Notes: generated by a model not told the origin, from the letters alone. DNA of 64,000 nucleotides from an uncultured Lachnospiraceae bacterium (GCA_947172645.1 CAMWBY010000007.1:145037-209036), one strand, 5' to 3'; positions 8,656-18,240 are shown, counted from the first letter of the stretch. Program-made: numbers and translations.

Positions 8656-9564
8656 ATGAGAGCGAATACAAAATCGGGAAAATTGACAGGGTTTTCCGAA
8701 AGAAGCAGTGACGTCATTCTGGTGGCGCTTTGCGTTGTCATCTTGTTTATTGTTGCTTATCCATTGTACTATGTACTGATTGCTTCCGTGTCGGACCCAT
8801 ATGATGTATATGCGGGAAAAACATTTCTGCTGCCAAGCCAGTTTACATTGGAAGGTTATAAGTCGGTATTTGCGGACCCAAATATTATAGTCGGCCTTAT
8901 CAACAGTTTTAAGTACACCATTATCGGTACGGTGTTTTCTGTCGTCGTGCTTTATCTGTCAGCTTATCCTTTGAGCGTGAAGGATTTGCCGGGCAGGAAG
9001 TTTATCAGTATTTTCTTTATTATAACGATGTATTTCGGCGGCGGCATGGTGCCTACTTATCTGGTGGTCAAGAATACCGGCCTGATTAATAGTATGTGGG
9101 CGCTTTTCCTTCCGGGCGGCGTGGCGGTCGGGAATATGATTATCGTGAGGAATTTCTTCGAGAACAGCATACCGAAAGCAATGATAGAAGCGGCCAATAT
9201 AGACGGCGCTTCCAAATGGACGACGTTTATCAAGATTGTGGTGCCTTTAAGCCGTTCCATTATGGCCGTTATGGTGGTGTTTAGTATGGTTGCATACTGG
9301 AACGACTGGTTTACGGCGATGATTTATCTGCCTTCGCCGAAGAATGCCCCGCTCCCGCTCGTGTTGAGGAATATTCTGATTAAGAGCTCGGCCAGCGCCA
9401 GCCAGGCAAGTACCATATCGGGCGGCTTTGCAGAACTGAATAAAATGACGGAGATGATTAAGTTTTCATCTATTATCATAGCGGCTTTACCGATGCTAAT
9501 TATTTATCCGTTTGTACAGAAGTATTTTGAAAAAGGATTTATGGCCGGTGCGGTGAAGGGTTGA
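8656..9564 (+). CDS. Sugar ABC transporter permease (LplC/YtcP-like)
   Basis: This 302-aa second permease of the importer has six helices and the EAA loop IEAANIDGASKWTTFIKIVVPL near residues 177-198. The C-terminal PFVQKYFEKGFMAGAVKG is the signature ending of the LplC/YtcP subfamily. AGGAGG lies 7 nt before the ATG. It pairs with the LplB-like protein upstream (10-bp gap) to form the membrane channel. Confidence 0.92.
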   Translation: MRANTKSGKLTGFSERSSDVILVALCVVILFIVAYPLYYVLIASVSDPYDVYAGKTFLLPSQFTLEGYKSVFADPNIIVGLINSFKYTIIGTVFSVVVLYLSAYPLSVKDLPGRKFISIFFIITMYFGGGMVPTYLVVKNTGLINSMWALFLPGGVAVGNMIIVRNFFENSIPKAMIEAANIDGASKWTTFIKIVVPLSRSIMAVMVVFSMVAYWNDWFTAMIYLPSPKNAPLPLVLRNILIKSSASASQASTISGGFAELNKMTEMIKFSSIIIAALPMLIIYPFVQKYFEKGFMAGAVKG

Positions 9565-9585
9565 CCGCGGAAAGGATTTGATACG

Positions 9586-11283
9586 ATGAGAGAGTGGAGA
9601 GGTTGTTTTAATAGGAAGAAAATAGAGGCTAGCCTGGTTGTGGCGGCTGTTGCGCTGTCAGCGGCGGCCTGCGGGAATAAAGATTTCGGGCATCATGAAA
9701 AGGGTGTGGCGAACCCGGATACTTCCCAGACACAGTTTGCCATCATGGGCGCCCAGAGCGCGCTGAGTCCAGGATATGATGACAATGAGGTCTTAAATAA
9801 GCTTCAGGAGGATGCAGGAATCGGCATCGACTGGACGACCATGAGCGAGTCTTTGGCTGAACAGGTTAATATCCGTATTGCGGGAGAAGAACTTCCGGAT
9901 GCTTTTATGGGGGTAGGGTTTAGCAATTATGATATCTCCCGCTACGGGGATGACGGGACTTTTATCGATTTGACCCCATATCTGACGGAGGAATATATGC
10001 CGAACCTGAGTAAAATCCTGGAAGAAAACCCCGATATCAGAAGCGCCATTACGATGGATGACGGATACATATACGGACTTCCGGCAGGGGAACGGATGGG
10101 AACGGCGGGTGTCGGCGCGGCGGAGGATTACAGTATCTATTCCATCCCGCAGTTTTCCATGATTAATAAGGCGTGGTTGGACGACCTGGGATTGGAAGTG
10201 CCCTCCACGCTGGATGAACTCCATACGGCGTTGAAGGCGTTCAAAGACAATGATATGAGCGCCAAATATTATGGAAATGTGCCCGGAAGCACGATTCCTA
10301 TGAGCACGGGGTTTGACCAGTGGTGTTGGGGCCAGAATATTTTCTATGCAGGTTTTGGATTCACCAACTGGCCCAACGACGTCTGCAACGACCTGGCGCT
10401 TGACGGCGACGGCCAAGTGAAATTTATGTGTGTGACTGACCAGTACCGGGATGCCGTTACTTATTTCCATGACTGGTATGCGGAAGGGCTGATGGATTTG
10501 GAAATGTTCAGCCAGACTGATACACAGTTGATATCCAAGTGCTCCCAGGGTTATGTGGGCGTCTCTACATGGTGGTATATTGAAGAGCTGATGGGCGACT
10601 ATGCAAAAGATTATGTATTCCTCCCTATCCTTGACGGGCCGGATGGAACTCACAATGTGACAATCCGTACCGGTGGCGGAATCAACAGCGGACAGCTCAA
10701 TATCACGAAGGCGTGTAAAAGCCCGGCTAACCTGCTGAAATTCTTCGATATGTGGTATGAACCGGAAAATGTTATGCAGCTCCAGTATGGCCCTGTCGGC
10801 ACATACTTTACACAGAAGAATGAAGACGGCGTTTGGCTGAGCATCTCCGATGAAGAAAGCCGTACAAAGTACGGGAAGAGCTCCGGGGAGCTGAAAGGCG
10901 AATGTGAAGTGGCAGGCCCGAAACTTATTTTAAGTGATTATTACAGAACCACTTTCAGGATGGAAGACCGTGCCATTGAGCGACTCACCGACCTCTATGA
11001 TTTTTGGATGCCTTATGTGGATGATACCGCTACTTATCCGGTAGACTGCGTCTTTACAGGAAGGGAACTTGATGATATCGACTGGTACAAGGCGAATTTT
11101 GAGAGCGCGGTGTCCGAGCAGGAAGGACTGTGGTTAAAAAACGGCGGGCCGACCGATGAAGAATGGGACGCATATGTGAAGCATCTGAGGGATAAGTGCG
11201 GTATGGATAAACTTCTTACGGTATATCAGAATGCATATAACCGCTATGCGGGAAAGGAAGTAAAAAATATGAAAACAGAATAG
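9586..11283 (+). CDS. Extracellular sugar-binding lipoprotein (LplA-like)
   Basis: This 565-aa protein has an N-terminal lipoprotein signal with lipobox L-S-A-A-A-C (Cys near residue 29). The body is a type-1 solute-binding protein of the larger LplA size class (about 500-570 aa), with repeated aromatic-rich segments such as WCWGQNIFYAGFGFTNWPND. It is anchored on the outer face of the membrane and delivers an oligosaccharide to the two permeases upstream. Start at ATG 9586, with GGAAAGG upstream. GH32 follows after 156 bp, which suggests a fructan or sucrose-type ligand (inference). Confidence 0.9.
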   Translation: MREWRGCFNRKKIEASLVVAAVALSAAACGNKDFGHHEKGVANPDTSQTQFAIMGAQSALSPGYDDNEVLNKLQEDAGIGIDWTTMSESLAEQVNIRIAGEELPDAFMGVGFSNYDISRYGDDGTFIDLTPYLTEEYMPNLSKILEENPDIRSAITMDDGYIYGLPAGERMGTAGVGAAEDYSIYSIPQFSMINKAWLDDLGLEVPSTLDELHTALKAFKDNDMSAKYYGNVPGSTIPMSTGFDQWCWGQNIFYAGFGFTNWPNDVCNDLALDGDGQVKFMCVTDQYRDAVTYFHDWYAEGLMDLEMFSQTDTQLISKCSQGYVGVSTWWYIEELMGDYAKDYVFLPILDGPDGTHNVTIRTGGGINSGQLNITKACKSPANLLKFFDMWYEPENVMQLQYGPVGTYFTQKNEDGVWLSISDEESRTKYGKSSGELKGECEVAGPKLILSDYYRTTFRMEDRAIERLTDLYDFWMPYVDDTATYPVDCVFTGRELDDIDWYKANFESAVSEQEGLWLKNGGPTDEEWDAYVKHLRDKCGMDKLLTVYQNAYNRYAGKEVKNMKTE

Positions 11284-11439
11284 AAAAATGTGGTATCAAT
11301 GTCAAGTTTACGTTATGATATGGGTAATATAGACGGACGGTAAACGGCGGTCAAGGTGATTTCGTGGAAAGAATAATGGTTTCCTTGACGGTAAGCGTTA
11401 TCGGTTGTCGGAATAATTATAGAAGAAATGAGGTGTCTT

Positions 11440-12924
11440 ATGATAAGCCAGACATTGCGTGACGCAAGAAAATATGAAGAGACGATGGAAAAGAAAATTG
11501 GCCGGGATGATAAACCGGATTTCCATCTTTCCACCAGGGTGGGGTGGATGAATGACCCCAACGGGTTCTCCTATTATAACGGGGAATATCACATGTTTTA
11601 CCAGTATCACCCCTACGATTCCCATTGGGGGCCGATGCACTGGGGCCATGCGGTGAGCGCAGATTTGCTGCGCTGGAAGTACCTCCCGGCAGCCCTTGCG
11701 CCCGATACGGAGTATGACAGGGACGGCTGTTTCTCGGGCAGCGCGGTTGTTCTTCCGGATGGACGGCATATGCTGTTGTATACGGGAGTGGCCAAAGAAA
11801 CCCAGCCGGACGGAAGTATGCGGGAAGTGCAGACCCAGTGCGTTGCGGTAGGCGACGGAATGGATTATGAGAAATACGCGGGCAATCCGGTGATTACGGA
11901 GAAGGATTTGCCGGAGGGAAGCAGCAGGTTTGATTTCAGGGACCCTAAGATTTGGCAAAAACCCGACGGTTCCTACCGGTGCGTGGCGGGTAACTGTACG
12001 GAGGAGGGCGACGGAAGGATTCTCCTCTACAGCAGCCCGGACGGTATAAACTGGAAGTATGAGAAGATATTGGCGGCTAATCATATGCGTTTTGGACGGA
12101 TGTGGGAGTGCCCTGATTTCTTTGTTTTGGACGGTAAAGGCGTTCTGATTACCAGTCCCCAGGACATGTTCCCGCAAGGATTTGAGTACCATAATGGGAA
12201 CGGCACGCTCTGCCTGATTGGCGCTTATGATGATGCGACGGAAACTTTTACGGAAGAAGGAAACCAGGCGATTGATTATGGAATCGATTTCTATGCGCCC
12301 CAGACGGTTCTTGCGCCGGACGGCAGAAGAATTATGATTGGCTGGATGCAGAACTGGGATACCTGTAACTTGCATACGCCGGCCCAACCCTGGCTCGGGC
12401 AGATGACATTGCCCAGGGAACTTTCCGTACATAACGGACGTTTGTACCAGAAACCGATACGGGAACTGGACGACATGCATGGCAAGGAAGTGCGGCATGA
12501 GAATGTGACTTTTACAGACGTCATCAGACTTGCGGGCGTGGAGGGACGTAAAGTGGATATGGAACTGTCCATCCGCCCCGGGGATGCGCAGAATATCTAC
12601 CGGAAGTTTGCGGTCAGGTTTGCCCAGGACGATACTTGCCATACATCCATCAGCTTTAGGCCCTATGAGTCGATTGTCAAGGTAGACCGGAAGTTTTCCG
12701 GTTCCAGAAGGGCGATTATCCATCAGCGGCGGTGCCTTGTCAACAGTGAGGGCGGCGTGCTTAAGATGCGCATAATCTTGGATAAATTCAGCGTGGAGGC
12801 GTTTGTCAACGACGGGGAACATGTGCTCACCGCAACTTTTTACACAGACCTTGCGGCGGACGGAATTTCCTTCTATGCGGATGGAAGTGTGACCATGGAT
12901 ATTGTAAAATATGAAATAAAATAA
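11440..12924 (+). CDS. GH32 fructosidase / sucrose hydrolase
   Basis: This is a 494-aa cytoplasmic enzyme (no signal peptide) of glycoside hydrolase family 32. It shows the nucleophile motif WMNDPNG (residues 36-42, Asp39), the RDP motif (167-169) and the acid/base EC motif in WECPDFF (Glu223), so all three catalytic carboxylates are present. A C-terminal beta-sandwich follows, with SVEAFVNDGEHVLTATFY near the end. The expected reaction is hydrolysis of beta-fructosyl bonds in sucrose or short fructans taken up by the preceding importer. ATG 11440 has GAGGTG 5 nt upstream. Sucrose and sucrose-6-phosphate cannot be told apart from sequence; the ABC context favours unphosphorylated substrate. 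Confidence 0.93.
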   Translation: MISQTLRDARKYEETMEKKIGRDDKPDFHLSTRVGWMNDPNGFSYYNGEYHMFYQYHPYDSHWGPMHWGHAVSADLLRWKYLPAALAPDTEYDRDGCFSGSAVVLPDGRHMLLYTGVAKETQPDGSMREVQTQCVAVGDGMDYEKYAGNPVITEKDLPEGSSRFDFRDPKIWQKPDGSYRCVAGNCTEEGDGRILLYSSPDGINWKYEKILAANHMRFGRMWECPDFFVLDGKGVLITSPQDMFPQGFEYHNGNGTLCLIGAYDDATETFTEEGNQAIDYGIDFYAPQTVLAPDGRRIMIGWMQNWDTCNLHTPAQPWLGQMTLPRELSVHNGRLYQKPIRELDDMHGKEVRHENVTFTDVIRLAGVEGRKVDMELSIRPGDAQNIYRKFAVRFAQDDTCHTSISFRPYESIVKVDRKFSGSRRAIIHQRRCLVNSEGGVLKMRIILDKFSVEAFVNDGEHVLTATFYTDLAADGISFYADGSVTMDIVKYEIK

Positions 12925-12930
12925 AGAAAG

Positions 12931-12965
12931 AATACCCCGCCAAAAGCTGCGGGGTATTATTCTAT
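12931..12965 (+). terminator. Rho-independent terminator after GH32
   Basis: AATACCCCGC (12931-12940) pairs perfectly with GCGGGGTATT (12949-12958) around an 8-nt loop, followed by ATTATTCT. Confidence 0.8.
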
Positions 12966-13036
12966 AGGAAAGTTCTCGGTTTATTCGAGTCCGCGAAGTG
13001 GAACTCGCAAAGTTAATTTGCGAAGCAAATTTACTT
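12957..13036 (+). repeat. Copy A of a dispersed intergenic repeat
   Basis: A 23-bp block from 12958 that includes TATAGGAAAGTTCTCGG, followed by hairpin-forming GAGT/ACTC and TTTGCGAAGCAAA units and a T-run, matches the block at 59739-59813. Both copies begin immediately after a terminator. Confidence 0.6.
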
Positions 13037-13039
13037 TTT

Positions 13040-14521
13040 TTACTTTACGTTCTCTTTCGCAGCGGCGGAAGCCATCGCCCTGTACTTCTCTTTCTCCGCG
13101 GCCATCTCTTCCACGGTCTTCGTCTTTAAGGTGAAGCCTTTTACCGGACGGTAGGGCACGGTCTTGTTTTCCAGACGTTTTTTCGCACCTTCGATTACAT
13201 CCGCATACTGGGGCAGCCATGTCTCGCCTGCCACAAGCATCTCGTCAACCATCTGCTTGATTTCATCGGGCGTACATACGGCGCCTGTCAGAGGGTCCAT
13301 CATGGCAGCCTGGCGTAACAGGGTCAAATCCGCATGGACGGCGGCTTCCACGGCAAGCTTCTGAACCCATACGCTCTGGGAGCAGATAGCGGCGCATCCT
13401 AAAGGCAGGTCACCTACCTTGGGAACGGATATGCCGTTGTAGTCCACATAGCAGGGAACTTCCACAACGCACTCGTCCGGGAGATTGGTGATGGCGCCTT
13501 CGTTCATGATGTTAAAGCATCCCCTGTATACCCGTCCGGTCTCCAGACCTTCGATGATATAACTGCCGTGTTCACTAGAGCGGGTTTCCGGGGAGTATTT
13601 CTTGGCAGGCTCCTTGAGCCAGTTGGGGAAGTCTGTCTCGAACCAGTTGCGGCTCTCCTTGCAGACGCGCAGGTATCCGGCTGTCTCACCCTGAATCCAG
13701 TTGCTGTAATTAATCCATTTCTCCATATCCTCGGGGCGTTTCCTGTACCACATCAGGTATTCGGAGAGATGGCCGTTGGATTCGGTGGAGTAATAGCCGA
13801 AGTTTTCCATCACATCCAGACGGATATTCTCGTCCTTGGCAAAGTCCGCCTTTTTCATAAGCTCATAAAGCTCGCCCGTGCGCTCCACACCGTCTGTCTT
13901 GACGCTGATATACCATGTCTGGTGGTTTAAGCCTGCGCAGATGATGTCCACGTCTTTCTTATCCCTGCCGAGCGCTTTTGCTATCTGTTCATGTCCGTGC
14001 TGTACGCCGTGGCACAGGCCGTAGGTTTTTACTTTGCCGTATTTGTTACATGCCCAGGTCAGCATTGCGTTGGGATTGGAGTAGTTGAGCATGATACAGC
14101 CGGGAGCGGCCACTTCCCTGATGTCCTTACAGAAAGAAAGCAGGGCGGGGATGCCGCGCTGTCCGTACATAATGCCGCCGATGCATAGCGTGTCGCCGAC
14201 GCACTGGTCAACGCCGTATTTTAACGGAATTTCCACATCCGTTGCGAAGGCTTCCAACATACCGATTCTGACACAGTTGATGACGTATTTTGCGTCCTTG
14301 AACGCTTCCCTTCTGTCTAAGGTTGCGTGGATTTTGATGTTCAGGCCATTCTCGTCGATGTCTCTCTGGCAAAGCTGCGTTACCATGCGCAGGTTGTCTT
14401 CGTTAATGTCCGTGAACGCTACCTCGATGTCGTGAAATTCCGGCACGGACAGGATGTCCGTCAGAAGGCCCCTGGTGAAGCCAATGCTCCCCGCGCCAAT
14501 AAATGCTACTTTAAATGACAT
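13040..14521 (-). CDS. GH4 NAD-dependent alpha-glycosidase
   Basis: This is a 493-aa enzyme of glycoside hydrolase family 4, which works by an NAD+- and metal-dependent oxidation/elimination mechanism. The N-terminal Rossmann motif is FIGAGSIGFTRG (residues 6-17), NYSNPNAM binds metal/substrate, and the catalytic-metal Cys-His site reads CHGVQHG. In family 4 the residues after Cys-His track specificity. The MelA alpha-galactosidases usually read CHSV, whereas CHGx has been associated with alpha-glucuronidases, so substrate is uncertain. Its position next to a GH36 alpha-galactosidase cassette favours an alpha-galactoside. Its 3' end converges on the GH32 terminator, and it is divergent from the AraC gene at 14771. 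Confidence 0.88.
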   Translation of the reverse strand: MSFKVAFIGAGSIGFTRGLLTDILSVPEFHDIEVAFTDINEDNLRMVTQLCQRDIDENGLNIKIHATLDRREAFKDAKYVINCVRIGMLEAFATDVEIPLKYGVDQCVGDTLCIGGIMYGQRGIPALLSFCKDIREVAAPGCIMLNYSNPNAMLTWACNKYGKVKTYGLCHGVQHGHEQIAKALGRDKKDVDIICAGLNHQTWYISVKTDGVERTGELYELMKKADFAKDENIRLDVMENFGYYSTESNGHLSEYLMWYRKRPEDMEKWINYSNWIQGETAGYLRVCKESRNWFETDFPNWLKEPAKKYSPETRSSEHGSYIIEGLETGRVYRGCFNIMNEGAITNLPDECVVEVPCYVDYNGISVPKVGDLPLGCAAICSQSVWVQKLAVEAAVHADLTLLRQAAMMDPLTGAVCTPDEIKQMVDEMLVAGETWLPQYADVIEGAKKRLENKTVPYRPVKGFTLKTKTVEEMAAEKEKYRAMASAAAKENVK

Positions 14522-14770
14522 AAAATTGTCCTCCTTATGTAAAATTTTGATTATTTACCTTTCGCCTGCCTTGTGATATGCTCAGATAGCTATGAGCCGC
14601 ATAAGCAGGTTTATGATTCTAATCATAGATAGGGCGCGGGTATTTTGCAATGGTAACTATTTGATAAAAAGGGTAAAATTTTGATGTGATAATTGGACGT
14701 ATGAGAGTAAGACAGCAAAAGATGCATCTCATAAATTGCCATGGCTGATAGCGGAAAGGAAGAGGAAAAC
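14522..14770. promoter_or_regulatory. Divergent control region between GH4 and AraC genes
   Basis: This 249-bp region contains GCTCA-8 nt-TGAGC (about 14580-14597) and the palindrome ATGATT-CT-AATCAT (about 14612-14625). These are plausible binding sites for the AraC protein encoded next door. AGGAGG-like sequence precedes the GH4 ATG. No other gene was seen. Confidence 0.4.
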
Positions 14771-15643
14771 ATGCAGGGAAAAGAAGACATGAAAGATAAC
14801 TATGCGTTCCATTTTCTGAACGATGTGGAACATCCGGTGGTGCGCTTAAACGCCGTGGGGAAGGAGCGGTGCAGCACCGGCGCTTACTTCTGGGACAACA
14901 GAAACCGCCCGGAATGTTATCTTTTTCAGTATACTTTAAGCGGCAGCGGGACGGTGATGATAGACGGGGAGGCGAAAATTGTGGAGAAGGGAACAGGATT
15001 TTTCCTGAAGATGCCCGGGCCGGAGCGTTATTATTTTGATGAGGAGAAAAATGAGGCGCCGTGGGAATTTATCTATATGCTGTTTGAGTGCGGCGCGGCA
15101 GAAGAATACTGCCGTTATATCGAGAACCATCTGGGCAGGATGATTACCTTGCCGGTCTACAGCGGGGCGGTAGAATGGATGTTTGAAATCCATGCCCAGG
15201 CCAAGCGTCCTAACCAGAATCCGTTTCTGTTGGGAGGTATGGTTTTTTCCTTCCTGTGCGCTCTGTGCGGTGTGGGAAAAGAGAAAGAGAAGGCGCAGTC
15301 GCCGTTGATTGTCAGCGCAAAAGCCTGTATGGAGGAAGTGTTCAGGCAGCCCGTGGGTATCAGTGACGTGGCGTCGGCATGCCATGTCAGCCAGAGCCAT
15401 CTTTCCCGGGAGTTTTATAAGGTGACCGGGGTGAAACCCAGCGAATACATGACGAAGCTGCGCCTTAAGAAAGCGGTGGATATGTTGGGAAGCACTTCCG
15501 TGCAGCTTGCGCAGGTCAGTGAGGAATGTGGATTTTCTTCCGCCAATTATTTCCAGAAAGTCTTCAAGAAGCATATGGGCATGTCTCCTGCCCAGTTCCG
15601 AAAATATGTGAAAAGCGAAGGGTATTCCAGGTTCCAGATATAA
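14771..15643 (+). CDS. AraC-family transcriptional regulator
   Basis: This 290-aa protein has an N-terminal cupin-like sugar-sensing domain (about residues 20-120; a GSGTVMIDG-type strand). Two helix-turn-helix units lie in the last 100 residues (ISDVASACHVSQSHLSREFYKVTG and LAQVSEECGFSSANYFQKVFKKHMGMSP). Start ATG 14771 is preferred because GAGGAAAAC precedes it; ATG 14741 is possible. It is divergent from the GH4 gene, so it probably activates it. The 3' end nearly abuts the convergent second AraC gene. Confidence 0.88.
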   Translation: MQGKEDMKDNYAFHFLNDVEHPVVRLNAVGKERCSTGAYFWDNRNRPECYLFQYTLSGSGTVMIDGEAKIVEKGTGFFLKMPGPERYYFDEEKNEAPWEFIYMLFECGAAEEYCRYIENHLGRMITLPVYSGAVEWMFEIHAQAKRPNQNPFLLGGMVFSFLCALCGVGKEKEKAQSPLIVSAKACMEEVFRQPVGISDVASACHVSQSHLSREFYKVTGVKPSEYMTKLRLKKAVDMLGSTSVQLAQVSEECGFSSANYFQKVFKKHMGMSPAQFRKYVKSEGYSRFQI

Positions 15644-15663
15644 CGTGTCAGAGGCGGCTAAAA

Positions 15664-16572
15664 TCAACCGGGGGGGGGTGAAACCTGCATGGCGGTGGCC
15701 GGTACGAACTGGGGGTCGAAGGGGCCGCAGCTTTGCGGCATGGAAGAGAGTATGGGCGCAGGCTGCAGCTGTGTGCCCGGCTGCCTGTGCATCTGCCGGA
15801 ACTCCTTTGGCGTGCAGTTTTTAGAGCTTTTGAAGATTCTGTTGAAGGTCTGTTGATTGTGATAGCCTGATTCCATGGCCACATTGATGATATCCATATC
15901 CGTGCGCAGAAGCAGATATGTGGCATAATCCATCCGGAGCGAATTGAGATAAGCGGGCAGGCTGATTCCCAGTACATTGGAAAAGATGCGGGAGAGGGTA
16001 TATTTTCCGACGCCGAATTTCCTGGCAAGCAGGGGAAGCGTTATGTCCTCCTGGAAATTATTTCCGATATAAGCGATGATTTTGCTTGTGAGGTCCAGGG
16101 GTGGCGTGCTCTCAAAATCATTGAGCAGCAGCATGGGGAAAATATGGCATAGGATGAGAGAGGTCAGGGAGGAAATCATCTGCGTGTTTTCCGGCTTCGC
16201 CGTCAATTCAAAAAGCCGTTTCTCCGCATACGAGACATCTTCGTGCAGAGGCGATGGGTGCACCACTGGAATGCGGGGGTATTTGCCAAGTAAGTCCATC
16301 TTGTGCATGGGAAGGATTTCAACGGAAGAGTTCATAATGTAGAACTGGGTATTGCCAATCGTTGAAAGGGTCTGGTACTTGTGGGGGACATTCGGAAAAA
16401 TAAGGGCGATGTCCCCGGGTTCCAGGACATAATTTTCCCCGCCAATCTGCATCCCCACTTGACCGACGATAACATGCACATATTCGATATAAGAATGAAT
16501 ATGGAGGGGATACTGTAGAGGAGTGGTCTCATTATACAGAATAAAAAATTCCGGTTTATTTTCATAAAACAT
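15664..16572 (-). CDS. AraC-family transcriptional regulator with C-terminal poly-C tract
   Basis: This 302-aa protein has an N-terminal cupin domain (HIHSYIEYVHVIVGQ; LEPGDIALIFPNVPHKYQ), a middle linker, and a C-terminal AraC DNA-binding domain (ITLPLLARKFGVGKYTLSRIF and IINVAMESGYHNQQTFNRIFK). A Pro/Gln-rich tail of about 40 residues is unusual. The last codons lie in a run of nine C residues (15670-15678), where a one-base slip would replace only the last few residues. ATG 16572 has GAGG upstream. It is divergent from the alpha-galactoside importer operon and probably activates it. Confidence 0.87.
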   Translation of the reverse strand: MFYENKPEFFILYNETTPLQYPLHIHSYIEYVHVIVGQVGMQIGGENYVLEPGDIALIFPNVPHKYQTLSTIGNTQFYIMNSSVEILPMHKMDLLGKYPRIPVVHPSPLHEDVSYAEKRLFELTAKPENTQMISSLTSLILCHIFPMLLLNDFESTPPLDLTSKIIAYIGNNFQEDITLPLLARKFGVGKYTLSRIFSNVLGISLPAYLNSLRMDYATYLLLRTDMDIINVAMESGYHNQQTFNRIFKSSKNCTPKEFRQMHRQPGTQLQPAPILSSMPQSCGPFDPQFVPATAMQVSPPPG

Positions 16573-16791
16573 AGGCAATAACCTCAGCAATAATTGTGTG
16601 GTATTAAAAGTTAAATATGAATTATTATAGAATGCAGTCTGTTATAATGTCAAGTAACCACGGTGGGAACTTAATTAAAACTATATAGTTTGCACGAAAC
16701 ATTTTCTGATGCGCAGGAAAAGAGTGGTAAATGTGCAACTATTACGAACGACAATGGCAATATAATTGTTTGGTATGTGAAAGGAGACACT
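16573..16791 (+). promoter_or_regulatory. Control region of the alpha-galactoside importer operon
   Basis: A clear -10 TATAAT lies at 16761-16766, but the matching -35 position is poor (ACTATT). This fits a promoter that needs an activator such as the divergent AraC protein. AAAGGAGA precedes the ATG at 16792. Confidence 0.5.
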
Positions 16792-18207
16792 ATGAAAAAG
16801 AGATTAATTAGCGGACTGTTATGCGCAGCCATGACTCTGTCGCTTGTTGCATGTGGCGGCGGTTCCGGGAGCGACACGGGAAGCTCACAGGATGCGGCGG
16901 CTTCTGATACGGCGGCATCGGATGATGGGGCGGCTGAGGAAGCAGGCGGCGATGCGGCACCCAGTGAGGAAGCGGGAGGTGATGCTGCCCCCAGCGGTGA
17001 CGGAAGCGGTTTGGAGCTTGCTTACAACCTGGCAACAGAGGATTTTGCTGTTTTTGAAGGACTGATTAAAGACTTTACGGCGGAGACAGGAATCGATGTA
17101 ACGATTTACAACGGCGGTGACGACTATGAGTCCGCCATGAAGACACGTATGTCCTCAGGCGACCTGCCGGATATGTGGGTGACACATGGATGGAGTATCA
17201 TCCGTTACAGCGAGTACATGATGGATTTGAGCGACCAGCCTTGGGTTGCGAATATCGACGCGGGGCTTAAGAACGTTATCACCAATGACAACGGCGAGCT
17301 TTTCATCCTGCCGATTACACAGGCGGTAGCGGCGATTATGTATAACAAGGACGTCCTGGAAGCGGCAGGCGTTGACCCTACTGCAATCCGTACATGGGAT
17401 GATTTCAACGCTGCATGCCAGGCTATCGCGGACAACACAGAGGCGACGCCCATTGAACTGTGTTTAGGGGATGCTTTTGATGCATATATGTTAGAGGTTA
17501 TCTGGCCGACGCTTTATTCCAACAGCGACATCGCCGACAACAAGGCGGCAGCTTTGCAGGATGGCTCGTTTGACTTTACGACGGACGGCGCTGACAGCTT
17601 CCAGATGGTAAGCGACTGGTTTACGTCAGGCTATTTCAATGAAGACTATGTGAGCGGCAAGAAAGACGATATCTGCAGCGCGCTTGCAAATGCAGAGGGC
17701 GGATTCGCACTGTACTCTACAGAGATGATTCCTTCCATCCTTGCTTACAATGCAGACGCCAACATCGGTATTCTTCCGGTTCCGGCTAAGGATGACAGCA
17801 CGGCGTCTTACTTCGGCACAGGCGAAGGTAACTTCAGCTGCTTCGGTATCTGGAAAGACACAGAGTATGCAGACGAGTGCAAACAGCTTCTTGAATATCT
17901 GGCACGTCCTGAAATCGCAGTGCAGGTTGTTAAGATTGACGGCGGTATCCCTGGCCTTACAGACACCGTATTGGAAGAGACTGACCAGGCGGCTTACACG
18001 ACCAACGCTTTCAAAGAGGCGCAGGCGCAGTTCGACGGCGACTTGGTTTATGACAACTTCTTCGACCGTGAGTACCTTCCCAGCGGTATGTGGAGCGTCA
18101 TGGGTGATTCCTTAGGCACGCTGCTTGCCGACGGCGACCCGGAAGGCAGCAAGGCCGAGGCTATGGGCATGGTACAGGATAACTACAGCGACTTAATGGG
18201 CAATTAA
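16792..18207 (+). CDS. Family 1 extracellular sugar-binding lipoprotein
   Basis: This 471-aa protein has signal sequence MKKRLISGLLCAAMTLSLVA and lipobox L-V-A-C (Cys 21). An Asp/Ala/Gly/Glu-rich linker (about residues 22-70) tethers the type-1 solute-binding domain. Typical features are the TWDDFNAACQAI segment and a late DLMGN tail. It captures an oligosaccharide, probably a raffinose-type alpha-galactoside judging from the GH36 gene in the same operon, for the two permeases downstream. A hairpin after the stop could reduce read-through, so that the binding protein is made in excess. Confidence 0.92.
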   Translation: MKKRLISGLLCAAMTLSLVACGGGSGSDTGSSQDAAASDTAASDDGAAEEAGGDAAPSEEAGGDAAPSGDGSGLELAYNLATEDFAVFEGLIKDFTAETGIDVTIYNGGDDYESAMKTRMSSGDLPDMWVTHGWSIIRYSEYMMDLSDQPWVANIDAGLKNVITNDNGELFILPITQAVAAIMYNKDVLEAAGVDPTAIRTWDDFNAACQAIADNTEATPIELCLGDAFDAYMLEVIWPTLYSNSDIADNKAAALQDGSFDFTTDGADSFQMVSDWFTSGYFNEDYVSGKKDDICSALANAEGGFALYSTEMIPSILAYNADANIGILPVPAKDDSTASYFGTGEGNFSCFGIWKDTEYADECKQLLEYLARPEIAVQVVKIDGGIPGLTDTVLEETDQAAYTTNAFKEAQAQFDGDLVYDNFFDREYLPSGMWSVMGDSLGTLLADGDPEGSKAEAMGMVQDNYSDLMGN

Positions 18208-18240
18208 GGAGCGAAAGCAACAGTATAGCATAGATATGTA

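Noticed and set aside
9793..10653. Long minus-strand open frame inside the LplA-like gene
   Set aside because: It is opposite a clear lipoprotein gene, its composition reflects the reverse of that gene and it lacks any start signal.
11398..12822. 474-codon minus-strand frame opposite GH32
   Set aside because: GH32 catalytic motifs are complete on the plus strand; the antisense frame has no recognisable domain.
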